A stretch of DNA of 64,000 bases. Origin: Tridacna crocea. Taxonomy: Eukaryota > Mollusca > Bivalvia > Cardiida > Cardiidae. The stretch is taken from the NCBI GenBank assembly GCA_943736015.1, contig OX031058.1, positions 6,224,001-6,288,000 on the forward strand. Reading direction: 5' to 3'. The notes under the pieces were generated by a model. The model worked only from the letters and a program-made list of their open reading frames with translations. It was not told the origin of the DNA and made no database searches. The position numbers and the translations under genes are program-made. Shown piece after piece: positions 44,161 to 54,849 of this stretch; the stretch's first letter is position 1; the number at the start of each line of letters is the position of its first letter.

Positions 44161-44383
44161 GTATAGAAATAATTATGAAGATGACAATTTACCGTTGCAT
44201 AGTTGGTCAAAGTGATATTTACTGGAAGGAAAATGAATTTTACAGTAAGGTAAAAAGTTAGCAAAAGAAAGAGTGACCCGGCATCTTTTGACCAGGTTTG
44301 ACAATTCATTTTCCTGCTAATGACTAACACTTAACTGATTCTATAATAAAAGATTGACATCTTCACAATAATTTCTATGCTTT
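44161..44383. repeat. Foldback repeat, GAAGATGACA ends
   Basis: TATAGAAATAATTATGAAGA at the left and TCTTCACAATAATTTCTATG at the right. GAAAATGAATTTTAC and its inverse TTCATTTTCC lie inside. It is related to 4919-5092. Confidence 0.65.
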
Positions 44384-45724
44384 TAAATAGTATATTCAAA
44401 TTTACATGCATTTAACCACCCACTTTGTTTACTTTTGGCTGCTTTTGGGCCTTTAAAGCTCCTTACGTAACTGTAACCGCCTTAGTCAGCAAGTGTAGAC
44501 CAGAATCAGACTACATAACACATGCAGTGTGATCTTTGCAGCCTTGATACAGCATTTATTTGTTACTTCTCTCAAGACTGAAATATTTGGCACTTTCAGG
44601 CTTTATATCTTTTATCCCTTTTATTGTCTATTCTAACGTCTTAAGTTGGCAAATGATACCCTCAGCAGAAGATGTCTTTTGAAAACATCATTGTAAGAGC
44701 AGAAAATGCTGGTGACCAAGCATCTCCTTTTCCGATAATATTCTCCTTTTCCCATAATATTCATAATAGTCCAATCATTAAAACCACTTTTTGTCCTGTA
44801 GAACTTAGGATTTAATCAAAGTACTGATAGTACTGAAGACCAGGAAATTGAGGATAGGAAACGATACAAGAGGTCAATTTTAATGTAATCACATGTAATC
44901 ACTTCATGAGAGATTATAGGACCAACATATAATTACAATTAAAAACTGAGATTTGTAAGCAACTTTTACAGATGATGAATTAGGTGCTTCACCAGAAGCA
45001 AAATTTAACATGGTGTTAGCCGAAAGAGCCTTGAAAAACATTGTGGTTTTGTCTCAAAATCAGGATGCTCTGTGGACAACATGCTTTTTAAATCAGCCTG
45101 GCTGGTGTAACGTAATTTTGAGAGAGAGAGAAAATAGGCTGTTTGAAAGATATTTGTAGCTTGCACTAGTCAGTATGCCTCCAATCCCCAGATTTTCAGA
45201 ATTATCAACATTGAAAGTATCTTGCAGACAACTGAAGTGTTGCTAAAATGATGGTTTTATCAGTGGAATATAGTTCAGTTGGTAGCGAAGTACACTTTAA
45301 GAGTCCACAAGCTCTGTCAATTTCCTATTGAGGATTGATGATAGGTATTGTGACAGGGTACAATTCTCTCTCATCACTGACTAAACATACAGGTCTCTGA
45401 AATCTAGGTCCTTTGAATCTCTGAAAAGAAGATTTTTTTTTTTCAAAAATCTCCCTCAACCAAATTACTTTTTTTTTTTTAAGAAAGTTGAAAGCAGTTG
45501 CAGAAGACAAATCAAATGTTAATAAAAAAGTAACATTCATCTTTCAAATGCTAGAAAATATTGTGGGGAAAGGAGGAAATGCTTTTGTGGAAAAGGGTTT
45601 CAATATACAGTAACATGAGATGTGATTCAATAAAACACACTTTATGGGATTGAACTGGTGACTTCATGATCGACGGCTGAACAGGAATCTCGTATTGGGT
45701 GATGGAAAATGTACAAGAAGGAAA
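44384..45724. other. Intergenic stretch with worn MITE and SINE remnants
   Basis: A degenerate MITE at 44645-44790 (AAAATGCTGGTGACCAAGC) and an A-box-like TAGTTCAGTTGGTAGCGAAG at 45268 without a clear B box. The rest has no signature. Confidence 0.45.
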
Positions 45725-45739
45725 GGGCAGGAAAATATA

Positions 45740-45771
45740 CGAGAGAGAGAGAGAGAGAGAGAGACAGAGAA
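45740..45771 (+). repeat. GA dinucleotide microsatellite
   Basis: About 12 GA repeats, then GACAGAGA. Confidence 0.92.
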
Positions 45772-46792
45772 TGAAAAAAATCGTTATATAATAAATCAAA
45801 GTAATGGGCTTGATTATATGAAAATAAAAAAGTACATTAAATGACAAGCGAACCACTACAGAAAAAAAATAAGCATTTATCTGGTTTCAAATCAAAATCA
45901 GTCAAATACATATTTTAAGAATCACACAGGTGTAATCTATTTGTGACAGGTGTAAAAGGTGTGAAATACATCCTATCATTGTGAAATAGGCAGTTACAAA
46001 CAATGGCAAAACTACCAAATAACTCTTGGATAAAGGTAACTAATACTCTTATTTTATGTCTCTGCTAATACAGATAATGTACGTACTAAAGACAACGAAG
46101 TTTCAAAAATAATTTTCATAGATAACTTGAATAACGATATGGATGAAATTTGATGTTTGGGTCAAAATTTTATTTGGGGACGATTTCACCAGATTTCTCC
46201 GGAGAAATTGTCTCCAAGCAGTTTGAGGACAATTTTTCCAGGGGCCGATTTCTCCAGCAGTCGGAAATTGCTATTGCAACAGCGGGTGGTATGCAGAGAA
46301 GTAGACACACTCATGGGAAATAGTTGATTTTTGTCGGTGTAGAAAGCACCACAGTCAAAGTACCCTAGATTTAGTCGATATACATAAGAAAAAGTGATAA
46401 ACGTAACACGGGCCAATATTCTATATGTAGTTTGCTTTATTTACAATCGCATTTCAGCGGAGACGCGTTTTGTGACACATATGTTCAAATGTCAACACAA
46501 CGTTATAGATATTAACCGTATAGCGCGTAGGAATACACAACTGCCGGATAAAGCTAAGTTTATTAGGTTAACCCTTCATTAGGTCAATGTTAATTACGAA
46601 AATGGGATAAAAAACACACATTCGTCAGTTATTTAAGGGTCGTAATACCCTTGCAATTCCATGGCATTTTGCAGATGAAAGCTTTGAGGGAAACTAGTTG
46701 TTTTGGCGGACTCGGCGATACCGAGTGGACACACCGTTCAACATTTTGTCTGAAAGTAGTCCGGCAAAGGCAGCTTACGATCCCTATAGGCA
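45772..46792. other. Intergenic stretch, nothing recognised
   Basis: Contains TTTCTCCGGAGAAA (46195-46208), a short perfect palindrome, and a locally CpG-richer part at 46390-46560. Open frames are short and unmatched. Confidence 0.45.
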
Positions 46793-46818
46793 AGGGAATC
46801 CCTTGAGAGGGATTCCCT
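46793..46818. repeat. Perfect short hairpin
   Basis: GGGAATCCCT and AGGGATTCCC pair around TGAG. No poly-T follows, so it is not a simple terminator. Confidence 0.7.
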
Positions 46819-46864
46819 GGCCTAAAAATGAGCTAATCCACAAACTGGTAGTTTGATAAAAAAT

Positions 46865-47165
46865 TGTACCTGATACTTTGCAAAACAATTAATGTTTTAG
46901 CAAGCCCTTGGAAAAAGATTTTTAAAAACATTGAGGAAGAACAAAGGCTAGTGACCAGCTTTTTTTTTTTTATAAATTTTCCAACTACGTTTTTTACTCT
47001 TTGATGGACACATTCTACCACATGATCCATATTTGTTTTTTAATATTTATGCAAATGCTTTGAATTTGAGTTGGTTTAGGTTGTATCCTGTCATGAGGGC
47101 CTGCTAGGGTAGCACATTGTTAGCATATTCTGATGCTTTACCTGGTGGTTGTGAGTTTGACATTC
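46865..47165 (+). repeat. Worn TTAA-MITE followed by a tRNA-like SINE head
   Basis: MITE-like blocks at 46865-47085 (AACATTGAGGAAGAAC, GCTAGTGACCAGC). At 47091-47165 AGGGTAGCACATTGTTAGC and GTGGTTGTGAGTTTGACATTC resemble A and B boxes. Confidence 0.45.
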
Positions 47166-47307
47166 AGTTTAGGTAAACTTTCCACAATTTTTGTCCTATT
47201 ACCTCTGATGCATGTAAGAAAAGAACTTGGTAACTTCGAAAGAAAGTTGTGTCAATTAACTGGTGTGTAAGAAATTAGCCAGGAAACACATGCAGGGGTG
47301 AACAGAA

Positions 47308-47514
47308 TGCCTTTTACTACAAAACACCGACCTTTAACAACGCCAAGCAAAAAAAGGCTTTGAAAACATTGTGGAAAAAGGAGAAAATGCTGGTAACCAA
47401 TATTTTCAAGACTATCAAAGATACCAGTCATCATTTTGGCTACTTTTAAATTGTCATCTGCAAATACCTTCAATTTGATTCATTCCAAAATTTTGTCATT
47501 TGGTAAAGAGTTAA
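47308..47514 (+). mobile_element. TTAA-MITE with second arm deleted
   Basis: CTTTTACTACAAAACACC to ATTTGGTAAAGAGTTAA. After GCTGGTAACCAATATTTTC the second arm is lost. Confidence 0.8.
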
Positions 47515-47806
47515 CCTTTTATCACACAATCCCAACTTAGCGACATTAACCCATCACCACACAATCCCTACTTTGACGACCCCGAGAAAGAAGCATTTAG
47601 GAAACATTGTGGGAAAAGGAGAAAGAAGCATTTAGAAAACATTGCGAGAAAAGGAGAAAATGCTGGTAACCAGCATTTTCTCCTTTTCCCACAATATTCT
47701 CTACCCTGCTGGAAATAAATTTCAAATTTCAGTCAATTTTATCTTGTCATCCGCAAATGATTTGATTTGGACAAAGCTAAAATTTTGTCGTTTGGTTATG
47801 AGTTAA
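47511..47806 (+). mobile_element. TTAA-MITE with internal 45-bp duplication, preceded by a left-end stub
   Basis: The stub 47511-47549 is a left end only. The main copy 47546-47806 has AAGAAGCATTTAGGAAACAT twice (about 47590 and 47626), so the first palindrome arm is partly duplicated. Confidence 0.85.
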
Positions 47807-48000
47807 AGAAGTAGCCTTCGTTTGGAAAACACTGTGAAAAAAGGAGGAAATGTAGGTAACCAGCATTTTCTCTTTTTCCCACATTCTTAGAATATCTACC
47901 CTATGAAAGGTTAATTACATCATAATGAGTAACATTTGAATTGTTATCTGCGAATGCTCTCGATTTGGACAAGTCTACATTTTTCTCATGTTAAACTCTA
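47807..48000 (+). mobile_element. TTAA-MITE fragment
   Basis: Palindrome (TGTAGGTAACCAGC) and right half to GGACAAGTCTACATTTTTC. Left terminus missing. Confidence 0.72.
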
Positions 48001-48029
48001 ATACAGTCAAAGGATCATCTTGTCATGAG

Positions 48030-48579
48030 TTAACTCTTTACCACACAAGGAAATTTTAGACCATTTCAAATTGAGAGCATTTGCTGATGAAAAAATAAAT
48101 GTAGCTTAAGGTAGTGGTCCCGTAATAGGCATAGTGCAGCATGGCATAAAATTTCTGGACAGTTGATAAAGACAGATTTTGTACAGATATGATACTATTG
48201 CACATTTTAACCGAACAGAAATTCCTTCGGGGTCTGTCTTGAAATTATTTGTTGATATTTTTGTTAGTTTCCAGAAAAGGGAGGTAATTATAGTATCCAT
48301 TTGTAATGAAATTATAGTAGTTTTAGATTTATAAAGGATAATTCCAGGAAGGACAAATAGGAAAAAGTGGCTCGGTGAAAGTAGTACAGTAATGCTCATT
48401 TTTAATCTTAGCAAATTTTCTAGGTTAATATTGTAGTGGAAATAGCTGTTTTCTATTACGGGTCCACTACGTTAAATGATTATTTTTGTCTTTGGTATGG
48501 TAGAAAGCACTGTTGGAATTTTTTCAAAAGGCTTCTCTCTCAGGGTTGTTAAAAGTCGGGATAGTGTGGTAAAGAGTTC
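48030..48579 (-). mobile_element. Minus TTAA-MITE split by another TTAA element
   Basis: The right end (48030-48105) and the palindrome remnant plus left end (48476-48579) belong to one worn copy, separated by the 362-bp element below. Confidence 0.8.
48110..48471. mobile_element. 362-bp TTAA-flanked inverted-repeat element
   Basis: The ends GTAGTGGTCCCGTAATAG and (inverted) GTAGTGGACCCGTAATAG match. TTAA lies directly outside both (48106-48109 and 48472-48475). It is unrelated in sequence to the MITE it sits in. No coding frame. Confidence 0.85.
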
Positions 48580-48842
48580 AAGGATTGAATACAGGAAGGC
48601 ATGGATAACTAGGTATTGCATTACCCTAGTAACACTTGTAACCTACTGGACTTGAAAATAAATTTCTATATATTATGAAATTTAAAAAGAAAATGATGTT
48701 AAGATATCACCTTTATCTGCTGTGCATCTACCATGTTTGAAGGGCCTGTCAGAAGGTCAAAAGGTCAAGATGTAACAGTCACATGTAACTATTAGATGGC
48801 TAAAATACCTTTTGGTATGAAGTGCAATACATATACTTACCT

Positions 48843-49072
48843 TTAACTCTTCACTACACTGTCCCGATTTTTAATGACCCTGAGAAAGAAGCCTTTTGAA
48901 AACATGGTGGGAAAAGGAGAAAATGCTGGTAACCAGCATTTTCTCCTTTTCCCACAAAGTTTTCTACTCTGTCAAAAAACAATTGGGTCATTTGAGTCAC
49001 TATGAAATTATCTTCTGCAAATGCTTTCAATTTGAATATTGGTCAAAAATTCTGACAAGAGGTAAAGGGTTT
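48843..49072 (+). mobile_element. TTAA-MITE, full length
   Basis: TTAACTCTTCACTACAC to GGTAAAGGGTTTA with a nearly perfect palindrome. Confidence 0.88.
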
Positions 49073-49197
49073 ACCTTTTCAAAAAAAAGTTCTAATCACT
49101 CATGACAAATCAGTTGTGATCCAGATAATGAAATCATGTTCTTGAAATGGTAGAAAACATTGTGAGAAAAGAGAAAATGCTAGTTACAATCGTTTTC

Positions 49198-49426
49198 TTA
49201 ACTCTTTACCAAACGATAAAATTTTAGACTGGTCTAAATTTAAAGCATTTGCAGACGACACTTTAAATTTATCTGAAATTATTATAATTGTCTGTGAAAG
49301 TGTAGAAAACCTTGTGGGAAAAGGAGAAAATGCTGGTTACCAGCATTTTCTCCTTTTCCCACGAGGTTTTCCAAAGACTATTTCTTCAGGGTCTTTAAAA
49401 CTCGGGATTATGTGGTAAAGAGTTAA
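49198..49426 (-). mobile_element. TTAA-MITE, full length, abutting a fragment
   Basis: TTAACTCTTTACCAAACG to TGTGGTAAAGAGTTAA. A palindrome fragment of another copy is at 49145-49197. Arms CCTTGTGGG and CCCACGAGG differ from consensus but still pair. Confidence 0.9.
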
Positions 49427-49441
49427 TCTGTATTGTTCATG

Positions 49442-50332
49442 TTTAGCCCTTTATCAAAAAATCATGAGTATAAAAAGAGCCCTGATGATAAAGGTTTTTG
49501 AAAACAATGTGAGAAAAGGAGAAAAGGCTGGCAACCACCCTTATGTACTTTTTACGTAGCCTTTCATAGACAAAACTAATCATATGAATACAGTTTAACT
49601 TGTTTGAGTAAATTTGAGTCAAAATTTTTCATGTTTGGTAAAAAGTTAACCCTTTACCACACAATCCTGAGTTTTAACAACCTTAAACAAGAATATTTTA
49701 GAAAATATTTTGAGAAAAAAGGAGAAAATGCTGATAGTTAGCATTTTCTACTTTTTTCCACAATGTTTTACCCTTCCAAAACCAAATTTATTTATTGAGC
49801 CACAATGGTATCATTTGACATTATGCAAATTGCAAATGCTTTCAGTGTAGACAAATCTGAAATTTTGTTGTCTTGTGAAAGAGTTAACGCTTTACCAAAG
49901 GACAAAATTTTAGACTTGTTCAAATTGAAAGCGTTTGCAGACGACAAAATAAATTTGATTGAAACATTGAAACTTGCTTTGGGAAGGATAGGAAACATTG
50001 TGGGAAAAGGAAAAAATGCTACTAGCATTTTCTCCTTTTCCCACAATGTTTTCTAAAGGCTTTCTGTTCAGGGTCCTTAAAACTCGGGATTGTGTGGTAA
50101 AGAGTTAACACTTTTAAACCAAACAATGACCCCTTTTAAAGATCCTGAGAAAGAAGCCTATTGAAAACATTGTGGGAAAAGGAGAAAATGCAGGTAACCA
50201 GCATTTTCTCCTTTTCCCACAAAGTTTTCTTTCCTATCTGAGAAAAATTGCATCATTTGAGCCCCTATGAAATTGTCATCTGCAAATGCATTCTTTTTGG
50301 ATAGGTTTAAAATTTTGCAGTGTGGTAAAGGG
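49442..50332. mobile_element. Array of four TTAA-MITEs sharing single TTAA junctions
   Basis: + 49442-49649, + 49646-49887, minus 49884-50108 and + 50105-50332. Each junction has one TTAA serving both neighbours. Confidence 0.88.
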
Positions 50333-50562
50333 TCTCATATAGCTGCTCTAAGTGTGCTAAGGATGAAGGAAAGCCCAAAGCCAAATCACCAAGATGACAT
50401 AACAAAATCAATGTACTGTATATGATCACTTTATAATATTTATTCAGATTTATGTGAAATCTATTCTGAATAAGAGAATGACCAAATTCGTATTAATATG
50501 GACTAAGAATTTCTGGTCAAAGGTTTCAGTCCTTTTGATAGCCATGACCAAGCTATTGGTTG

Positions 50563-50815
50563 CTTAACTCTTTCCCAAGAGTCAAAATTTTACTTGTCCA
50601 TATTAACTCTTTACCAAACAACAAAATAGACTTAAAAAATTGAAAGCATTTGCAGACGACAAATTACACATGACTCAAAAATTAGAATTTGTTTTGGGAA
50701 GGGTAGAAAACATTGTAGGAAAAAGAGCATTTTCTTCTTTTTCTACAATGTTTTCTATAGGCTTCTTTCTCAGGGTCGTTAGAATTTTAATGCCAGGATT
50801 GTATGGTAAAAGAAT
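50563..50815 (-). mobile_element. Right-end stub and TTAA-MITE with apex deleted
   Basis: Stub 50563-50606. The copy 50603-50815 has CATTGTAGGAAAAAGAG joined to CATTTTCTTC, losing GAAAATGCTGGTTACC. The remaining arms still pair. Confidence 0.82.
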
Positions 50816-51173
50816 TTTCAAATGATGAAAAAATGTGACTCAAAAATTGATACTTTGCCTTTGAAAGGGTTGAAAACACTCTGGGCCTTCTTTAACTTTC
50901 GACTTGTCCATATAAATAGTATTTGCAGAAAACAGTTTTTGAGTGACTCACATGATGCAGTTTGAGTTGGTGTGCAAAGGAAAGTTTTTTTTAACATCAA
51001 AATTCATGAAATGCAGGTAATCAGCTTTTTTCGGGTTCTTTACCACAATGGTAAAATTTGGGTGAGCGATACTGGGCCATTTTGTCCCCTTTTTTCTGTA
51101 AATGACACATTGCCATGTTGAAACAAAATATATTAATAGTTGGCTTTTAACCACTTTGAAGGAATCATTAATT
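50816..51173. other. Intergenic stretch with worn minus MITE pieces
   Basis: GTGACTCAAAAATTGA and AAAGGGTTGAAAACACTCTGGG (about 50835-50885) are MITE-like. The rest has no signature. Confidence 0.45.
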
Positions 51174-51535
51174 TTTAGCGCCAAAGGCCAGCAGGCTTAT
51201 GTCATGGCCTGGTGTCCGTTGTGTGTCTGTATGTTAACTTTTATTTCAAACATCCTCTCTGAAACTACCCATCCAATTTTGATGAAACTTCACAGAAATG
51301 ATCCTGACGTGGTCTTCTTCAGAATTCCTTGAAAGAATTTCATTCCTTCAAAAACTCTGGTTGCCATAGCAACAAAACTGAAAAATTTTGAAAATTTTTA
51401 AAAATCTTCTCTGAAACCAAAAGGCCTAGGGCTACCAAATTTGGCATGTAGCTTTCTTTATCTAGTGGACCTCTACCAAGTTCCTTCAAATAATAGTCCT
51501 CCGGGGGTCAAAATTAGCGAGATGGCTTTTGGTTA
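51174..51535 (-). mobile_element. Inverted relative of the 12.4-kb pearl/Helitron-like element
   Basis: Starts with GGCCAGCAGGCTTATGTCAT, the inverse of the 3' end at about 13150-13170. The body (GAAACTTCACAGAAATG, CCAAATTTGGCATGTAGC) is of the same style. The far end is uncertain. Confidence 0.5.
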
Positions 51536-51672
51536 CCAGCATTTTCTCCTTTTCCATTTCATGATTTCTACCCTTCCCAAAAAACAAAATATAATTGTAA
51601 ATTTTTAATCACATTTATTTTGTCATCTGCAAAATTAATGCTTTGTGCAAATTAGGCGAGTCTAGAATTGGG
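51528..51672 (+). mobile_element. TTAA-MITE fragment, second arm and right half
   Basis: Begins at the apex (TGGTTACCAGCATTTTCTCC) and runs to GGCGAGTCTAGAATTG. Confidence 0.7.
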
Positions 51673-51879
51673 TTGATTGTCAACCTTAAATAGGCTACTT
51701 AGCGCTCCACAAAGGCCTTTTGCAGTCAAAGTAGATCAAGATCTGACTACACACAATGTGCAGTCTTATCATGAATCTATACTCGATTAAGGAGACCTAT
51801 ATCTTTTCTCCAAAACATCTTTGAAATCATAAAATTGGGGATTTTACCACCAGTTTTGAAAGTCTCGCTTCACTTCCTG

Positions 51880-52101
51880 TAATAAATGACAAAAATTCAG
51901 ACTGTTCCTGATTGAAAGCTTTTGCAGACAAGAATTTAAGTTTTGCACAAAATTAATAATGAAATTCATCTTTGAAAGGGAAGAAAACATTGTGGGAACA
52001 GGAGAAAATGCTGGTTACCAGCTTGTCCCACAATGATTTCAAAGGTCTGTATTGTTGGGGGGGGGGGGTTTAAAATTTGGGATTGTGTGGTAAAGGGTTA
52101 A
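51880..52101 (-). mobile_element. TTAA-MITE with part of the second arm deleted
   Basis: CAGACAAGAATTTAAG block, apex GCTGGTTACCAGC then directly TTGTCCCACAATG. An 11-13-base G run at about 52057 precedes the left end. Ends GGTAAAGGGTTAA. Confidence 0.82.
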
Positions 52102-52181
52102 CCTAATTGTGGTTGGACCATTGAACTTCTTTTGCTTATTTGATAGTGTAGATCAAAATCAGGCTGCCCAGAAATATGCAA

Positions 52182-52385
52182 CCAGGGTCCGTATTCACCA
52201 ACCATTCTTAAGAACGTTCTTTGTCTTATTCTCCAGAATTTTCTACATTTGTAACTAACACAACTTCTGATTGGCTAAACCATTTGGTTTAGCCAATCAG
52301 AAGTTGTGTTACTTACAATTTTAGAAAACCTTGGAGAATAAGACTAAGTATATTCTCAAGAATGGTTGGTGAATACGGACCCTGG
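52182..52385. repeat. 204-bp nearly perfect foldback element
   Basis: The ends CCAGGGTCCGTATTCACCAA and TTGGTGAATACGGACCCTGG are exact inverse copies, and the centre ACTTCTGATTGGCTAAACCA / TGGTTTAGCCAATCAGAAGT is also exact. I saw no obvious target duplication. Older relatives are at 3983, 15402, 23378 and 23630. Confidence 0.9.
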
Positions 52386-52573
52386 TCTTGAATAATTACC
52401 AGTCATGACATTGTGATAAATTCTGACCAAAAAATAGTCTTGAAACTACAGTCTAGAAGTATTTTTACCTATCACTTTCTTGACCCTCTCCCTAACAACT
52501 GTAAATTTTTCTACGCTTATTACGAGGGGCTTCTTTTCCTTTAACAATTTCAAAAGCCTATTTCCTAAGAGTC

Positions 52574-52793
52574 TTTAACTCCTTACCAAACCATACAGAT
52601 TTTGACTGGACCAAGTTGAAAGTATTTGTTTTCAATAATTTAAATTTTGATTGAACGGTGATTTCTGTATTTGATAGGGTAGAAAACATTGTGGGAGAAG
52701 TAGAAAATGTTGGCTACCAGCATTTACTCCTTTTGCAACAAATAGTTACTTCCTTGTGTTTGCAATAACACGAGATTTTGTGGTAGAGAGATG
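52574..52793 (-). mobile_element. TTAA-MITE, diverged
   Basis: TTAACTCCTTACCAAACC to GTGGTAGAGAGATGA. Second arm CTCCTTTTGCAACAAAT. Confidence 0.77.
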
Positions 52794-53079
52794 ACCTTTA
52801 TAGACCATGTCAAAAGGTTGGTTAAGGGTGGAGAGGTATTTAACCTAGGGTGTTTCTATTTTACAGGATTATTTCGGAAGACCCCAAGTAGTGATTTAAA
52901 TGGGCAGTTTGTTTTGAAAAAGTCCCAAAACTTGTACTTAGCTAATTGATTTAAGCGTGACAATAAATTGGATAACTGTTCAGGTAGGGTGTTTTATGGT
53001 TTATATATTTTAAAATTTGAAACTTTTTTTTTTTCCATAATAACTGCAGTTTGTATCTTTGTGAAAAAGACTTGGACTT

Positions 53080-53319
53080 TTAACTCTTTACTACAAAATT
53101 CTGACTTTTAATGACTCTGTGAAGGAAAGCGTTTGAAAACATTGTGGGAAAAGGAGAAAATGCTGGCATTTTCTCCTTTTCCCACAATGTTTTCTACCCT
53201 TTCCAATCAAATTTCACTTTCTTGATTCACATTTATTTTGTCGTCTGCAAATGCTTTCAGTTTGGACTAGTCCAAAATTTTGTCGTTTAGTAGAATTCTG
53301 TTGTTTGGTAAAGAGTTAA
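53080..53319 (+). mobile_element. TTAA-MITE with shortened apex
   Basis: TTAACTCTTTACTACAA to GTTTGGTAAAGAGTTAA. The apex is GAAAATGCTGGCATTTTC (GTAACCAG lost). The right end carries a short duplication of TTGTCGTTTAGTAG. Confidence 0.88.
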
Positions 53320-53406
53320 GACAGTAGAAAAAGTAGCAGTCGTGTCTCCAGCAAATTCTTTTAGTATAGACAAGTTTAAACCCTTCACCAGAAAACAAAA
53401 TCTTAG

Positions 53407-53800
53407 CCACTGAAGTAAATCAAGGGAGGAAAGTCTGCCCGATGGGGGACTCGAACCCACGATCCCCGGAACATTAGTACCACAGCTCTATACCAACTGA
53501 GCTAGCCGGGCATCTGGTCGTGAGTCACCCAAAGTCATATATCGCAACACTCCTCCCCCTCCTGATTTTTTGGGAGTAACCAACTCCCCCTTCAGTCCCC
53601 AGGGACAGCCAGTGCCGCATTTGGTGTTCACCAATTTACCTTGTTGCCAATGAAGTAAATCAAGGGAGAAAAGTGTGTCCGATGTGGGACTCAAACCCAC
53701 AACCCTCAGATATATGATGTTGGGTAAACCCACGACCAGATGCACAGCTAGCTCAGTTGAAACTAGTGTTCCGGGGGTCGTGGGTTTGATTTACTACAGT
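53407..53800 (-). repeat. Two tRNA-derived SINE copies, same orientation, plus inverted head
   Basis: On the minus strand 53511-53437 reads GCCCGGCTAGCTCAGTTGGT (A box) to GTGGGTTCGAGTCCCCCA (B box). The acceptor stem has a mismatch and the anticodon stem does not pair, so it is not a functional tRNA. The leader GAAGTAAATCAAGGGAG recurs at 53652. A + oriented head CTAGCTCAGTTGAAACTAGT lies at 53748. Confidence 0.65.
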
Positions 53801-53894
53801 GATGACAAGGTAAATTGGTGAACGTGGGATGCATTCTGATCTTGATCTTTGCTGACTGCCAAGGCAACCTTAGTCTTGAAAAGGGCTTTAAGAG

Positions 53895-54107
53895 TTAAAC
53901 CATTACCACACAATCCCTAGAAAGAAGCCTTTTGTAAACATTGTAGGAAAAGGAGAAAATGCTCGTAACCAACATTTTCTCCTTTTCCCAAAATGTTTTC
54001 TACCCTTCACAAAACCAACTTTAAATTTTCAGTCACTTCTATTTTGTCTTCTGCAAATGCTTTCGATTTGGACAAGCCGAAAATATTGTCGTTTGGTAAT
54101 GAGTTAA
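53895..54107 (+). mobile_element. TTAA-MITE
   Basis: TTAAACCATTACCACAC to TTTGGTAATGAGTTAA. A small deletion after ATCCCTA. Same subgroup as 33366 and 36447. Confidence 0.88.
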
Positions 54108-54387
54108 AGGTAAGGGTTGCAACAGTTAAAGATCGGCAAGTGAAGCTGTGATTGAAGAAAGGTTAGGTTGGGAAATGATCGGAAATGACTAAGATTAATG
54201 ATGCAGAACTTAGCACCTGTAAAATGAGTAAATGCCGGAACCAAAATGATTGCTATAACATACTTCTTTCATTGTTAACAAAATACATCAGAAATGCTTG
54301 AGATAAGCAGAATGTTTATTGCTTATATCTTTGGTTGCCCGGCTGTCTCTCTATGACTGGAGTAATTGGTTTAAGTAGGTACATGGT

Positions 54388-54545
54388 TTAACCCTTACCG
54401 TATAATCCAAACTTATAATGACCCTCGTGAAGGTGCCCTTGGCAAACATTATGGGAAAAAGAGTAGCCAGCATTTTCCCCTTCTTCCAGAAGATTTTCTA
54501 CCCTTCTGGAAACAACTTAAATTTCTTTTTATTGATTGTACAGTG
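54388..54545 (+). mobile_element. TTAA-MITE, truncated by a SINE
   Basis: TTAACCCTTACCGTATAAT left end and a shortened palindrome (GAGTAGCCAGCATTTTC). The right half is replaced by the SINE at 54570. Confidence 0.75.
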
Positions 54546-54569
54546 TTTTATGCCGTTTTCAAAATTATT

Positions 54570-54825
54570 TCAGATATATCTTGTGGCCCCAGCACCTATC
54601 CTTGCTTTCCTGGAGTTTCTTTTACCAGTATTCCGCACAATATTCTTTCCAAGCCACTGGCTGCTTTTGCACATAACCTTCGTCAAAAGAATGTTTGAGA
54701 AGACTGAATCCTGTAGCAATGACTATCATCAGTCCTTGGAGAGAAATTGGCTGGGCTGGGAAACTAACTTATGAGCCCCTGTTCTCAAGTCTTGCATGCT
54801 ACAGACTGAGCTACCGCGGCTCGGC
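54570..54825 (-). repeat. tRNA-derived SINE, copy 2 (most complete)
   Basis: Minus strand: CCGCGGTAGCTCAGTCTGTA (A box), TTCCCAGCCCAGCC near the B-box position, then body GTTATGTGCAAAAGCAGCC, GGCTTGGAAAGAATATTGTG and CTGGTAAAAGAAACTCCAGG. The body recurs at 14121, 60501 and 61971. Confidence 0.7.
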
Positions 54826-54849
54826 TTTAATTTCTATTCGCCCATCAAA

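Noticed and set aside
45551-45856. Open frame with LSLSLSLS repeat suggesting a membrane protein
   Set aside because: The repeat is the translation of the GA microsatellite.
46186-46582. Possible first exon or promoter in a CpG-richer segment
   Set aside because: No start codon context with conserved protein and no downstream exon that I could identify.
53437-53511. A possible intact tRNA gene on the minus strand
   Set aside because: A and B boxes are good, but the anticodon stem does not pair and the acceptor stem has a mismatch. The leader is shared with a second copy, so a SINE is the better explanation.
54418-54774. 118-codon + strand frame
   Set aside because: It spans a MITE fragment and the antisense of a tRNA-derived SINE.
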